A stretch of 14,148 nucleotides of DNA, from positions 1 through 14,148 of the forward strand of contig SLGU01000274.1 of the NCBI GenBank assembly GCA_007136525.1. The letters are read 5' to 3'. This document shows, one piece after another, positions 7,276 through 14,148 of this stretch (position 1 is the first letter of the stretch; each line of letters starts with the position of its first letter). The stretch comes from Desulfobacteraceae bacterium (lineage in GTDB: Bacteria > Desulfobacterota > Desulfobacteria > Desulfobacterales > Desulfosalsimonadaceae). A program made the translations under genes and the position numbers. The notes below the pieces were generated by a model that did no database searches, had not been told where the DNA came from, and saw nothing but the letters and a program-made list of their open reading frames with translations.

Positions 7276-7386
7276 CCATTCATTGCTTGACGGCTTCGCA
7301 AAAAGCCCAATATCTGCGCTCAGCGCCTGGATCTTGAACATTTTTCAAAGCCGTCTGATCACGACTTTCTCCGAGTCCATTCATTG
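7276..7386. repeat. MITE-like insert with inverted arms and 10-bp flanking direct repeats
   Basis: The gap between gspC and gspD contains ccattcattg twice, exactly, at 7276-7285 and 7377-7386. Between them lie 91 bases with imperfect inverted arms: tgacggcttcgcaaaaag (7288-7305) on the left, and tttttcaaagccgtctga (7341-7358) on the right. About 13 of 15 core positions are complementary. The right arm continues into the motif shared with copy A at 884-906. Direct repeats flanking an inverted-arm segment resemble a target-site duplication around a non-autonomous element. The arms are not symmetric with the flanks, since 18 extra bases lie on the right, so the exact ends are uncertain. The insert does not break any gene. 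Confidence 0.6.
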
Positions 7387-7394
7387 TTTTCATT

Positions 7395-8303
7395 TCAATC
7401 GATACGGTAAGAAATCGTCTGCGGCGCGCCGTCCCGCATAATCTGCAATTCCACGCTTTGCTCCGATTTCAGCCCTTCGTAAAGCTGCATGGCATCCTCT
7501 ACCGTCCGGATGGGGTTGCCGTTGACACCGGTTATGACGTCTCCGCTGCTGAGCCCCATATCCTCGAAAATAGACCCGCGACGTATGCCGCTGAGCAGGA
7601 TGCCTTCCGGGTTGCCGTCCTGAAAGTATGGCCGGATGCGAACCTGGCGCATGAGGTTGCCGACATCGGAGAGGGCGTCTTCTATGGTGTCCCGCTCAAT
7701 GGCGACTTCTCTGCCGGGTTCCGGCATTTCATAGGCAGGTGCGACATCCATGGTTCTTGGTGCAGCCCTGGTAGCACTTGCTGCATCGCCTGTAAGCTCC
7801 ATTTCAAGGACCTCATCGCGCCCATCAACCGTCAGCACGACCTTTTCCCGCAAAATCAGCTTGATGCCGGCATTCCCAATGCGATCCCCTTCACGGTAGA
7901 GATGCTGGGGCTGCTGGCGCCGGGTCGTCTCTTCAATAACCGCATAGGATGAACCCATATCATCTCCGGTAATGGTTCCCCAGAGCTTGAGATTGAGCTT
8001 TGTTTTCTCAAGGTCGGCGACATCCGCTTCAGCCACCGGAGACGGTACGGTTTCAGCGGATTTTGTCAGAAACAGATCGCGTTGAACGATCGGTTGATAT
8101 TCCGCGAAACGAAGCTGTGCGGAAAGGTCAAGGCGGCCTGCAGAAAAATTGTGATCCGGCTCAGACGCCGTCTTTTCACGCGCGGCGGGCAGAATGGATG
8201 CTTCCATTTTTGCCGCAACGATCGTGTAGAAAATCCTGACCCCGAAAAAGACAAGGGTTGTTATCAGTAAGATATTCAGGATGCCGAGAAGTCTTTTCAC
8301 CAT
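7395..8303 (-). CDS. gspC: Type II secretion connector protein GspC with PDZ domain
   Basis: GspC is a bitopic inner-membrane protein that couples the inner-membrane platform to the secretin. It has 302 residues. A short cytoplasmic N-terminus and one transmembrane helix (about 6-28) are followed by a periplasmic linker and the homology region (about 69-170). There YQPIVQRDLFL and LKLWGTITGDD...AVIEE...YREGDRIGNAGIKLIL match the family's beta-sandwich that binds GspD N0. A C-terminal PDZ domain (about 220-300) has the phrases GILLSGIRRGSIFEDMGLSSGDVITGVNG. PDZ-type GspC is the form proposed to take part in substrate recognition. The gene starts 36 bases after gspN and ends 164 bases before gspD, the only large break inside the operon apart from G-H. 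Confidence 0.93.
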   Translation of the reverse strand: MVKRLLGILNILLITTLVFFGVRIFYTIVAAKMEASILPAAREKTASEPDHNFSAGRLDLSAQLRFAEYQPIVQRDLFLTKSAETVPSPVAEADVADLEKTKLNLKLWGTITGDDMGSSYAVIEETTRRQQPQHLYREGDRIGNAGIKLILREKVVLTVDGRDEVLEMELTGDAASATRAAPRTMDVAPAYEMPEPGREVAIERDTIEDALSDVGNLMRQVRIRPYFQDGNPEGILLSGIRRGSIFEDMGLSSGDVITGVNGNPIRTVEDAMQLYEGLKSEQSVELQIMRDGAPQTISYRID

Positions 8304-8339
8304 TTAACTGTATATCCGAATAAAAATAAGTATCAACGT

Positions 8340-9182
8340 CTACCTGAAGGCGTACCTGGGGTTTGCCAGTGTTCCCGTAATGCGTATGGGAACCCTGCCC
8401 TCCCGCAGGTACTGCCTGGGCAGAAGGGGGCCCATTGTGCGAATGAGCTCCGGATGAACCTGAGCTGTCCCTCTCAGATCGATATGGCTGGCTTCAATCG
8501 GCTGCCGAAGGGTAAGGGTACCCCTGCCTGAGGCGGAAAAATGGGACCCTTCCATTTCGATCTGGTTGAAGGTAACGCGATCCTGATCCAGGTCTGCGGT
8601 TGTATTGACCCTGGAGAAAGTCAGAGAATCCAGTCCAGGTAGGGTTTCTTCAAAGGTTAGCTGCATTCCGACGATCTCTACGGTTGCAGTGCCTTTTCCG
8701 GAAAGCGGTCCTGCATAATCGATATCTCCCCGCATGGTGCCTGATACGCTCCGGGGATGAAGCATGGCGGTCAACTGGACGGACTGAAGATCGATATCGG
8801 CAAAATGCGTTCGGGCAGCAAAGGAATGGTTTCCGTCTCCTTTAAGCATTTGGATCGTGCCGGAAAATTGACCGCCTGCGGCGGTGCCGGTGAAGTTGAA
8901 TGTTGGCTCGGTTGATAAAAGTGACAGGTAGTAGGGCCTGAAAGCAATGCCGTCCACACGCAGAACCGTTTCATCATTGAGCAGGATATAGGCATTGGCA
9001 AGGGAAAGACCCGGTGGGAGAGCCGGGCGAACCCTTTCAATATGCAACTCAACCTCCGGGGCAATATCTGAAAATTGATAAATGATGTAATGCTTTACAG
9101 TGTCCGAAGGAAACAGCAGATACAGGAACAATACGGTTACACCGGTAAAGTAAAGCGCATATGCAGTGATTTTTTTTATCAT
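8340..9182 (-). CDS. gspN: Type II secretion protein GspN (AsmA-like, delta-proteobacterial type)
   Basis: A 280-residue inner-membrane-anchored periplasmic protein. It has one N-terminal transmembrane helix (about 4-24), then beta-rich sequence with AsmA-like phrasing. Recognisable parts are VELHIERVRPALPPGLSLANA, the SGTIQML and SGTMRGDIDYAGPLSGKG strands, an IDLRGTAQVHPELI segment, and the C-terminal VPIRITGTLANPRYAFR, a common ending in this family. GspN is an accessory, non-universal T2SS component whose exact role is unsettled. The ATG at 9182 is preferred because it starts 19 bases after gspM and directly precedes the membrane helix. A longer open frame back to 9260 would overlap gspM and add an uncharacteristic basic leader. 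No strong ribosome site is visible, so coupling to gspM is likely. Confidence 0.85.
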   Translation of the reverse strand: MIKKITAYALYFTGVTVLFLYLLFPSDTVKHYIIYQFSDIAPEVELHIERVRPALPPGLSLANAYILLNDETVLRVDGIAFRPYYLSLLSTEPTFNFTGTAAGGQFSGTIQMLKGDGNHSFAARTHFADIDLQSVQLTAMLHPRSVSGTMRGDIDYAGPLSGKGTATVEIVGMQLTFEETLPGLDSLTFSRVNTTADLDQDRVTFNQIEMEGSHFSASGRGTLTLRQPIEASHIDLRGTAQVHPELIRTMGPLLPRQYLREGRVPIRITGTLANPRYAFR

Positions 9183-9201
9183 AGTCGTTGATGAAAACCG
9201 T

Positions 9202-9732
9202 TTATGAAGCTTCAGCGGACTCCACCCGCATAACAACGCTGATAGGGCCGTCATTTTCACCGGATTTGGTTATGGAAAGCCGGGTGACCAGCACCATGTG
9301 CTCCGCGGATTCAACCCGGAACAGATATGACGCCAGATCCTCAAGCGTTATATCCTGGAGCCGCATTTCAACCTGCGATATGGTGAGGCCTGAAAATTCA
9401 TCGACAGTGGAACTGGGACGCATGTATGTGATGTTTTCTTTAACCCCGCTTGTGCCGGCAATCCGTTCTAAAAAAGTAAACAGCGAAAAATTCTCCGGGC
9501 GTTGTGAATACCGTATTTGTGCGGCCTCGACCCGTCCTGCGAGTGTTCGGTACTCGTTGCGAAGGGCCTGCATTTCAGACGCGACAACCCGTTTCGAGGC
9601 AAGCTCGGATGCCAGGCTGTTTTTTCTTTCAAAAACCGGGGCAACGGCAAGGTTGTAAAAGGCAAAAACAACGATAAATATCGCTGCGCCTCCGATAAAA
9701 AGCCGTTCACGGCGGTTAAGGTTGAGGTTCAC
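9202..9732 (-). CDS. gspM: Type II secretion platform protein GspM
   Basis: GspM is a small bitopic inner-membrane protein that pairs with GspL and stabilises the GspE-GspL complex. The 176 residues start MNLNLNRRERLFIGGAAIF, a typical basic cytoplasmic end followed by a transmembrane helix (about 11-33). A coiled-coil-prone stretch follows (about 35-75: FERKNSLASELASKRVVASE, ALRNEYRTLAGRVEAAQ). Residues about 80-170 form the periplasmic ferredoxin-like domain, with LTISQVEMRLQDITLEDLAS and VLVTRLSITK. The start codon is GTG (9732-9730), with GGAG at 9741-9744 eight bases upstream. An ATG within that spacer runs into a stop after two codons. It lies 25 bases after gspL and 19 before gspN. Confidence 0.9.
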   Translation of the reverse strand: MNLNLNRRERLFIGGAAIFIVVFAFYNLAVAPVFERKNSLASELASKRVVASEMQALRNEYRTLAGRVEAAQIRYSQRPENFSLFTFLERIAGTSGVKENITYMRPSSTVDEFSGLTISQVEMRLQDITLEDLASYLFRVESAEHMVLVTRLSITKSGENDGPISVVMRVESAEAS

Positions 9733-9740
9733 TGCATAAT

Positions 9741-9744
9741 CTCC
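9741..9744 (-). promoter_or_regulatory. Ribosome binding site of gspM (GTG start)
   Basis: On the minus strand this is GGAG, eight bases before GTG 9732-9730. It fixes the non-ATG start of gspM. Confidence 0.6.
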
Positions 9745-9757
9745 AGTTCAATCAAGG

Positions 9758-11248
9758 CTATATGCCCGCAAGATCGGCACGGATCCTGAATCGGACGCGA
9801 TTGATGGTGTTGTCCATGTTTGCGGAGCTGATGATGATTCTTCTAAAGAGATCGATTTTTTCAAGGTTCCCCTTGACTTCATCCACGGCGTGAAACGTTG
9901 CGATTGTACCGGAAATGGTTACATGGTCCTCGCTTCTGACCATGTTGGTTATCAGTACGTCGATGTCATGGGGTATAGCCCTGCTGATTTCGTTTAACAG
10001 GTCAATATTCGGGATATTTCCATGACTCCCGGACACGGTGCTTCTCTGGCGGATCTGGTCGATCTCGGCCCGCATCTGCTGCAACGGGTCGACAATTCGC
10101 GTATCATCGGGAAATGTGGACCGGAAAATATTGACTATTTCACTGTCCAGCGTTCTGACCTGGCTCTCCAGGGAACGGACCTGAAAAATGGCATTGGCCA
10201 TGATCATTACAAAAACAAAAACGAAAAGCATCCCGGTCGTTATGAGTTCCGTTTTGTTTTCATGCCAGTATTTCTGAATAAAATAACGGCTCCGGCTGAA
10301 ATCAAAGGGCGTGATCCGACCTGTTTCAATCGCTGTAAGCCCCAACGCAGCATTATAGAGCCGGGCATCGAAGGACTCATCATCCACAGGTCCGGAAAGC
10401 ATTTTCAGATTGGCATCCCGGAGCATGTCGATGGTGCTGACATCCGTGTCAAATTCGTCTTTCAGAGAGGCAACAATGTCACCCATGTCCCTGTCGGAAA
10501 CTTCCCCGGTAATTTTCGATGACACGCAGGAAACCATTATCTGGTCAAATTGGCAATCAAAATCGTAAATGCTTTCAAAAGCAGCGAGTACCCTGATCAA
10601 TTCCTTTTTCAGGTGTCCGCGCCGATGGTCCGAGGGAGATTTCGGAAGCCGAAAGGTTCTGACCAGGTGCAATTTTCCGGAAAGAACGATACAGGCGGTC
10701 GCGCAGCTGTCATCAATGCTGACAAATAAAATGTTTTCGCTTTTCTGCAGGCCGAGCCTGGCCATGCACAGGGCTTCGGCAACAGGGCCGACCGATATGA
10801 AACCGGGCCTGACGCCCAGGCTTTTTATGGCACCGACGAGCGCTTCGACAGTATCCGTTTTTACCGCGGCGGCAATAACATCCGAATAATCTGATTTGCG
10901 CACGATCTCGAAATCAATGACCAGCTCTTCCACCGCGCCGGGAAGGGTCGACTCGAGTTCAAAAGGCAGCGTCTGGGAAATTTTTCTGCGTTCTTTAAAA
11001 GGGACTGTGACATTCCGGTATGTCACATCCGAAGGCGATACGGACAGGATGCCGGTTGCCCCGGATATATCCATGTTTTCGGCAATCCTTGAAAGCACCC
11101 ATAAAAGCGGATTTTCGGTATCCGGAGGCGCCTGGTCCAGCCGCAGGTGGCAGTGTGATTCAATCCTGTTCCCCTTGAGGCTGGAGGATATGAGAAGCGC
11201 CGAGACAGCTTCATCCCGAATGTCGATGGTTAAAATATTACCGCTCAT
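9758..11248 (-). CDS. gspL: Type II secretion platform protein GspL (PilM-like cytoplasmic domain)
   Basis: GspL anchors the ATPase GspE to the inner membrane and pairs with GspM. The 496 residues comprise an actin-like/PilM-like cytoplasmic region (about 1-320, opening MSGNILTIDIRDEAVSALLI, with RNVTVPFKERRKISQTLPFE and LFVSIDDSCATACIVL). A transmembrane helix lies at about 335-354, and then comes a periplasmic domain. There FRSTFPDDTRIVDPLQQM (about 375-392) is the family's conserved block, followed by a ferredoxin-like fold (about 412-490) ending RVRFRIRADLAGI. The long PilM-like N-terminus with a PilN/GspL-like C-terminus is common in delta-proteobacterial systems. It overlaps gspK by four bases (ATGA), indicating translational coupling. 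Confidence 0.93.
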   Translation of the reverse strand: MSGNILTIDIRDEAVSALLISSSLKGNRIESHCHLRLDQAPPDTENPLLWVLSRIAENMDISGATGILSVSPSDVTYRNVTVPFKERRKISQTLPFELESTLPGAVEELVIDFEIVRKSDYSDVIAAAVKTDTVEALVGAIKSLGVRPGFISVGPVAEALCMARLGLQKSENILFVSIDDSCATACIVLSGKLHLVRTFRLPKSPSDHRRGHLKKELIRVLAAFESIYDFDCQFDQIMVSCVSSKITGEVSDRDMGDIVASLKDEFDTDVSTIDMLRDANLKMLSGPVDDESFDARLYNAALGLTAIETGRITPFDFSRSRYFIQKYWHENKTELITTGMLFVFVFVMIMANAIFQVRSLESQVRTLDSEIVNIFRSTFPDDTRIVDPLQQMRAEIDQIRQRSTVSGSHGNIPNIDLLNEISRAIPHDIDVLITNMVRSEDHVTISGTIATFHAVDEVKGNLEKIDLFRRIIISSANMDNTINRVRFRIRADLAGI

Positions 11249-12336
11249 AAGTCCTGGTAGCTCCAGCTCAATGCCCTGCAGTAAAATTTGCCCGTATCTT
11301 CGTCTTTTTCGCGAACGACGATGACGGTTGCCTGCAGCGTCATATGATCATAACGGGCCCTGCATACAATGCGAAAAAGCTCGCTTTGGGTTGTAATCAG
11401 TGCAGGGTTGATTTCGGCGTTTTCAGCGCCCGGAACCGATTTGTACCAATTCGGGTCCGTCAGGTCGTGAATATAGCTGCCATTTGCCATTTCTTCCCGA
11501 AAAACGGCGATCTCTTCTGCCAGAAATTCGTACCCTTCCGGGAGAAGGGCCGCAATAACAGGAACCTCGGCAGTGTTAATGTTGATTTTCCCGTCATAGG
11601 TGAAACTGTGCGATTCTCCCTCAACAGGCGTCATGCCGTATACTGTCACATAATTGTCAATATCGAAACCGTAAAACATGTCCTGTGTAATATTTTTTAC
11701 GCGCATCAATTCCTTGATGTGTTTGAAGGGCCCGTTTCTGATGCCGTATGGCGGATCAAGGGAACGATAATAATCGTCTTCCGCGCCCGTCAGACCGGTA
11801 ATGGCATCATCATCCCCTGAGTCGAGCCAGTCTTTTATAGGGTTGATGATCATATCGGGTGTAAGGTCTCCGCCCGTCTGAAAAAAAGATGATGGGTCCC
11901 CGAGTTCCGAGGCGGCAAGAACCAATGAAAAAAACCGTTGCCACAACACGTGCTGCGGGGGGTTGAAATCACGACCTTCAGGGAATGTCACAAGGGCGTT
12001 CAATTGCAGTCGGCTTCGCTCATCAGAGATCTCAAGGGTGATGCTGCCGTTTTCAAAGGGCAGCTGCGCGAGGTATTGTTCAATTCGTTCAGGATTCGCC
12101 CATTCGTCCTGAACGGAAACATTCAACGTGTCGGTTTTGTCCCTTGCCAGGATGGCTTTGCCAACCTCGACGCCGGAATTGACCATATGCGAAAGAGACA
12201 CGTGGTTGCGGGTTGTTGCGGCGGAAACCACAGCGCTGCGCATCTGCCGGTTCAATTCAAGGGCCACGGCGACAATAATGACAACAACCGTCAAGGTGAT
12301 TATCAGGGCAATCCCCTTGTTATTAACGGCGAACAT
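11245..12336 (-). CDS. gspK: Minor pseudopilin GspK (tip)
   Basis: GspK caps the pseudopilus tip together with GspI and GspJ. The 363 residues start MFAVNNKG, followed by the hydrophobic helix IALIITLTVVVIIVAVALEL; the peptidase should cut after G8. The residue five positions into the mature protein is Ile rather than Glu, as is characteristic of GspK. The alpha domain includes INPIKDWLDSGDDDAITGLT and GAEDDYYRSLDPPYG, the acidic calcium-binding-like and family-typical motif, then HIKELMRVKNITQDMFYG. The ATG at 12336 is chosen for the leader peptide and a CAGGA ribosome site (12343-12347). The frame is open further, to 12504, but that part overlaps gspJ and lacks pilin features. It overlaps gspJ by 14 bases and gspL by four. 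Confidence 0.95.
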   Translation of the reverse strand: MFAVNNKGIALIITLTVVVIIVAVALELNRQMRSAVVSAATTRNHVSLSHMVNSGVEVGKAILARDKTDTLNVSVQDEWANPERIEQYLAQLPFENGSITLEISDERSRLQLNALVTFPEGRDFNPPQHVLWQRFFSLVLAASELGDPSSFFQTGGDLTPDMIINPIKDWLDSGDDDAITGLTGAEDDYYRSLDPPYGIRNGPFKHIKELMRVKNITQDMFYGFDIDNYVTVYGMTPVEGESHSFTYDGKININTAEVPVIAALLPEGYEFLAEEIAVFREEMANGSYIHDLTDPNWYKSVPGAENAEINPALITTQSELFRIVCRARYDHMTLQATVIVVREKDEDTGKFYCRALSWSYQDL

Positions 12337-13066
12337 TTTCAATCCTGTTCCTGTAAACCGGAATATCCACACGTGTTTCAAAGGCGTGGGTTCCGTTTTC
12401 TCCTTGAATGGATATTTCGATGATGACGGCTCTCGGTGTGGCATACCGAAACTGCTCGGAATCGGAATCCCATGTCTGTTGGGTCTGGCCGTCTTCATCC
12501 ACATATGTCAGGACAAACGATTCAACATTTTCACAAAGCACGGGATCAACCCGGGAATCATGCAGCTGGTTCGGGTCGATATCGTAGGGAAAAGGCAAAT
12601 CCGAGCGTCTGATCACCAGCAAATCTTCATTTCGGTCATCGGACCTTTCTGCGTAGTAATTGATCCGGCCGAGACCGGAAATGATATCCGATGAAATCCG
12701 GAGATGTTCGGTGGATGCGAAAGACAGCGTTGATGCCGTTTTTCCGCCGACAAATGCTTCCTCCCCATGGAACCGATACGGGTCCGGCGGATCGCCAATA
12801 CCCGGAACCTGGTATTCAGGGTACTGCTCAACAAATGTTGCCCTGAGATCACTTGACATGCGGCTGAGCGTGTTTTTTGCCATTTCAAAGGCGGCCACGC
12901 TATCCTTTATGGCATCGTTTCTTGACAGAACTGCGTTCAGCGAGCTGTATACAATGGTTGCCAGTACGGCAAATATGCTGATGGAAACCAGGACCTCAAT
13001 CAAGGTAAATCCCGCCTTCCATCGCGGTGATGCGTCAACGTGCGGGATCGGGCGCATTAGAATCAT
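12323..13066 (-). CDS. gspJ: Minor pseudopilin GspJ
   Basis: GspJ is a minor pseudopilin of the tip complex, larger than GspH or GspI. The 247 residues open with a leader of about 19 residues ending RWKAG, then FTLIEVLVSISIFAVLATIV, with the prepilin cleavage G19/F20 and conserved Glu at mature position 5. The globular region contains the family-typical ATFVEQYPEY, STLSFASTEHLR, GRINYYAE and LVIRRSDLPF strands. It also has CENVESFVLTYVDEDG...TWDSDSEQF, the usual place where GspJ compares the computed value of a segment ending in W-D. The first Met gives a slightly long leader; Met4 is an alternative. It overlaps gspI by four bases (ATGA) and gspK by 14. Confidence 0.94.
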   Translation of the reverse strand: MILMRPIPHVDASPRWKAGFTLIEVLVSISIFAVLATIVYSSLNAVLSRNDAIKDSVAAFEMAKNTLSRMSSDLRATFVEQYPEYQVPGIGDPPDPYRFHGEEAFVGGKTASTLSFASTEHLRISSDIISGLGRINYYAERSDDRNEDLLVIRRSDLPFPYDIDPNQLHDSRVDPVLCENVESFVLTYVDEDGQTQQTWDSDSEQFRYATPRAVIIEISIQGENGTHAFETRVDIPVYRNRIENVRR

Positions 13067-13488
13067 TGGCCTCCCCCCTGCAAATGAAAATACGAATGAA
13101 CGACGTAACGGCTTTTTTGGGTTTGGGACTCTATGGTCACGGTGGCAGAAAGCATTTCCAGCAAATTGTTTTCTTCGCCTGCAATTTCGACAGGTTCAAG
13201 CGACGTTGTCCACTGCAAACCCTGGACGGTATCATCAAAGGTGCCGGATTCGCTTCCCATGTACCGTTGGGGATCGGTTCGGATCTCGGCGATTTTTTTC
13301 TGGGCCAGAAAGGGCGCTGTGGTGTAAAATCTCGAAATTTCGTTCATGCCGACAGACTGCCCCTGCAGCCGCAGCACGCTGACGATAACGATGGCGATAA
13401 TGGAGAGGGCAACGAGGACTTCCAGCAGTGTGAATCCCCGTTGACAAGAATCACCGGGCAAAATTTCAGAAGCGGACATGATCGTCAT
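13063..13488 (-). CDS. gspI: Minor pseudopilin GspI
   Basis: GspI is the minor pseudopilin thought to nucleate the pseudopilus tip with J and K. The 141 residues have an 18-residue leader ending SCQRG, then FTLLEVLVALSIIAIVIVSV, with the canonical Gly/Phe cleavage and Glu at mature position 5. The short beta domain has FLAQKKIAEIRTDPQ and LQWTTSLEP, followed by TVTIESQ. The small size fits the family. The start at 13488 overlaps gspH by 23 bases; Met4 (13479) would reduce this to 14 and gives an equally sensible leader. The four-base overlap with gspJ implies coupled translation. Confidence 0.94.
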   Translation of the reverse strand: MTIMSASEILPGDSCQRGFTLLEVLVALSIIAIVIVSVLRLQGQSVGMNEISRFYTTAPFLAQKKIAEIRTDPQRYMGSESGTFDDTVQGLQWTTSLEPVEIAGEENNLLEMLSATVTIESQTQKSRYVVHSYFHLQGGGQ

Positions 13489-13975
13489 GAATTCTCACGT
13501 GCGGCAAAAAAGCCTCAATAATAAACGATTTTCTGTGGTTTTTCCGGTCTGTCAAATGAATGACGGCCCGGTCCGAATATCCATCCGGATAAAAAGCGAC
13601 AGCCGCGGCACCGCTTGATATTCTCCGGTCCGGCGGGAAAAGTACGGAATTGATCCGAAAACCGGGTGGCAGTTCAAGCGTTTGTTGCCGGGTGTCGGAA
13701 AACACGTTTTCATCGCTCAAGGCATCACCGGGCGCATGGTCGATCCAGAGGCTGTTGCTGTCCAGATCAATATACAACACAAATGGTTGCTGGGTCTGTA
13801 CGCTTTTCTTTTTCACATCAGCGACGTTCAGAACGATCCACCTGGAAACCGCTCTGGATTCATCCGTAAACAGGAACCCCTCCAATCTCGGTGCCGCGAA
13901 AAAGAGCGTAACGGAGATAAGGCTGATGACAGCAATGATTTCGACCAGGGTAAAAGCGGACCTGTTGTTCAGCAT
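13466..13975 (-). CDS. gspH: Minor pseudopilin GspH
   Basis: GspH joins the tip complex to the main pseudopilus of GspG. The 169 residues begin MLNNRSA, then FTLVEIIAVISLISVTLFFA; Glu is present at mature position 5. The residue before the cleavage point is Ala rather than the usual Gly, which some type IV-pilin-like proteins also show. The globular part (about 40-169) includes VSRWIVLNVADVKKKSVQTQ, QPFVLYIDLDSNSLWID and IHLTDRKNHRKSFIIEAF strands. It is called GspH by its place between gspG and gspI and its size. The start is supported by AAGG four bases upstream (minus strand). It lies 126 bases after gspG, the second-largest gap in the operon. Confidence 0.88.
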   Translation of the reverse strand: MLNNRSAFTLVEIIAVISLISVTLFFAAPRLEGFLFTDESRAVSRWIVLNVADVKKKSVQTQQPFVLYIDLDSNSLWIDHAPGDALSDENVFSDTRQQTLELPPGFRINSVLFPPDRRISSGAAAVAFYPDGYSDRAVIHLTDRKNHRKSFIIEAFLPHVRIHDDHVRF

Positions 13976-14101
13976 ATGACCTTGAACCGGTTCATTTTAA
14001 AAGTCGGTATTAGCAGGGTATTCTGCGTGATACACAACCGGGCATGCGCTCAGGGGATGCAGCAGGACGGGTCTATACGCCAGATGCGCCGACACAACCG
14101 C
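13976..14101 (-). other. Intergenic gap gspG-gspH
   Basis: This 126-base gap holds the gspH ribosome site (AAGG) and two exact copies of acacaaccg at 14032-14040 and 14092-14100, 60 bases apart. No terminator hairpin with a T-run, no small gene and no clear promoter is visible. A processing site reducing downstream expression relative to the abundant GspG would fit the position, but nothing in the sequence shows it. Confidence 0.4.
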
Positions 14102-14148
14102 CTATTCAAGTTCCCAGTTTCTGATATCGGCATTCACCCCTTCACCCC
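14102..14148 (-). CDS. gspG: Major pseudopilin GspG, C-terminal end only
   Basis: Only the last 15 codons and stop fall inside the window. The minus strand reads GEGVNADIRNWELE before TAG (14104-14102). The G-E-G-x-x-A-D-I-x-N/S-W ending is characteristic of the major T2SS pseudopilin GspG, where the acidic and Gly residues lie near its calcium site. Its position ahead of gspH in the reading direction matches the canonical G-H-I-J-K order. The rest of the gene and the likely operon promoter lie beyond the right edge. Confidence 0.9.
   Translation of the reverse strand, partial: GEGVNADIRNWELE

Noticed and set aside
7231..7341. Upstream start of gspD at 7341
   Set aside because: The extra residues are encoded by the repeat element and would precede the signal peptide; a GTG with a well-placed ribosome site lies at 7230.
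9183..9260. Upstream start of gspN at 9260
   Set aside because: It would overlap gspM and put a 26-residue extension ahead of the N-terminal membrane anchor.
12337..12504. Upstream start of gspK at 12504
   Set aside because: It would place 56 residues before the pseudopilin leader, overlapping gspJ; the ATG at 12336 has a CAGGA site and a proper leader.
14032..14100. Two exact copies of acacaaccg 60 bases apart in the gspG-gspH gap
   Set aside because: They are short, with no symmetry or flanking structure; this is compatible with chance.

Overview
The window carries most of a type II secretion system (T2SS, general secretory pathway) locus, with the start of an aspartate-semialdehyde dehydrogenase gene at its left edge. 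Intermediate GC content, a GspN of the AsmA-like kind seen in delta-proteobacterial T2SS loci, a GspL with a PilM-like cytoplasmic domain, and intergenic repeats that look familiar from sulfate-reducing Desulfobacteria together suggest a Desulfobacterota (Desulfobacterales-like) genome. The phylum call is inference from gene character; no marker gene is present.

Layout, left to right. (1) 1-838, minus strand: asd, missing its C-terminus, of the E. coli/gamma-proteobacterial type. (2) 839-1224: a 386-base divergent intergenic region with two hexamer-periodic arrays in inverted orientation, an imperfect outer inverted repeat, one copy of a motif shared with the gspC-gspD gap, and a perfect 9-bp dyad before gspF. 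(3) 1225-2451, plus strand: gspF alone, convergent with everything to its right. (4) 2473-14148, minus strand: one long probable operon read right to left, gspG (only the C-terminus is in the window), H, I, J, K, L, M, N, C, D, E and a final TPR/membrane protein gene. Most junctions overlap or lie within 40 bases. The exceptions are G-H (126 nt) and C-D (164 nt); the latter holds a 91-bp MITE-like insert flanked by exact 10-bp direct repeats.

How the parts work together. GspD is the outer-membrane secretin. GspC links it to the inner-membrane platform of GspF, GspL and GspM. GspE is the cytoplasmic ATPase. GspG is the major pseudopilin, and GspH, I, J and K are minor pseudopilins of the periplasmic pseudopilus. 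GspN is a membrane-anchored accessory component. No prepilin peptidase (GspO) or pilotin (GspS) is in view, and no secreted substrate is encoded here.

The gene order is a circular permutation of the canonical C-D-E-F-G-H-I-J-K-L-M-N order (here G-N, then C-D-E), with gspF inverted and split off beyond a TPR gene. No CRISPR, phage, toxin or RNA gene was found. The most interesting items are the small intergenic repeat elements, the gspF inversion, and the TPR/membrane protein that ends the operon.
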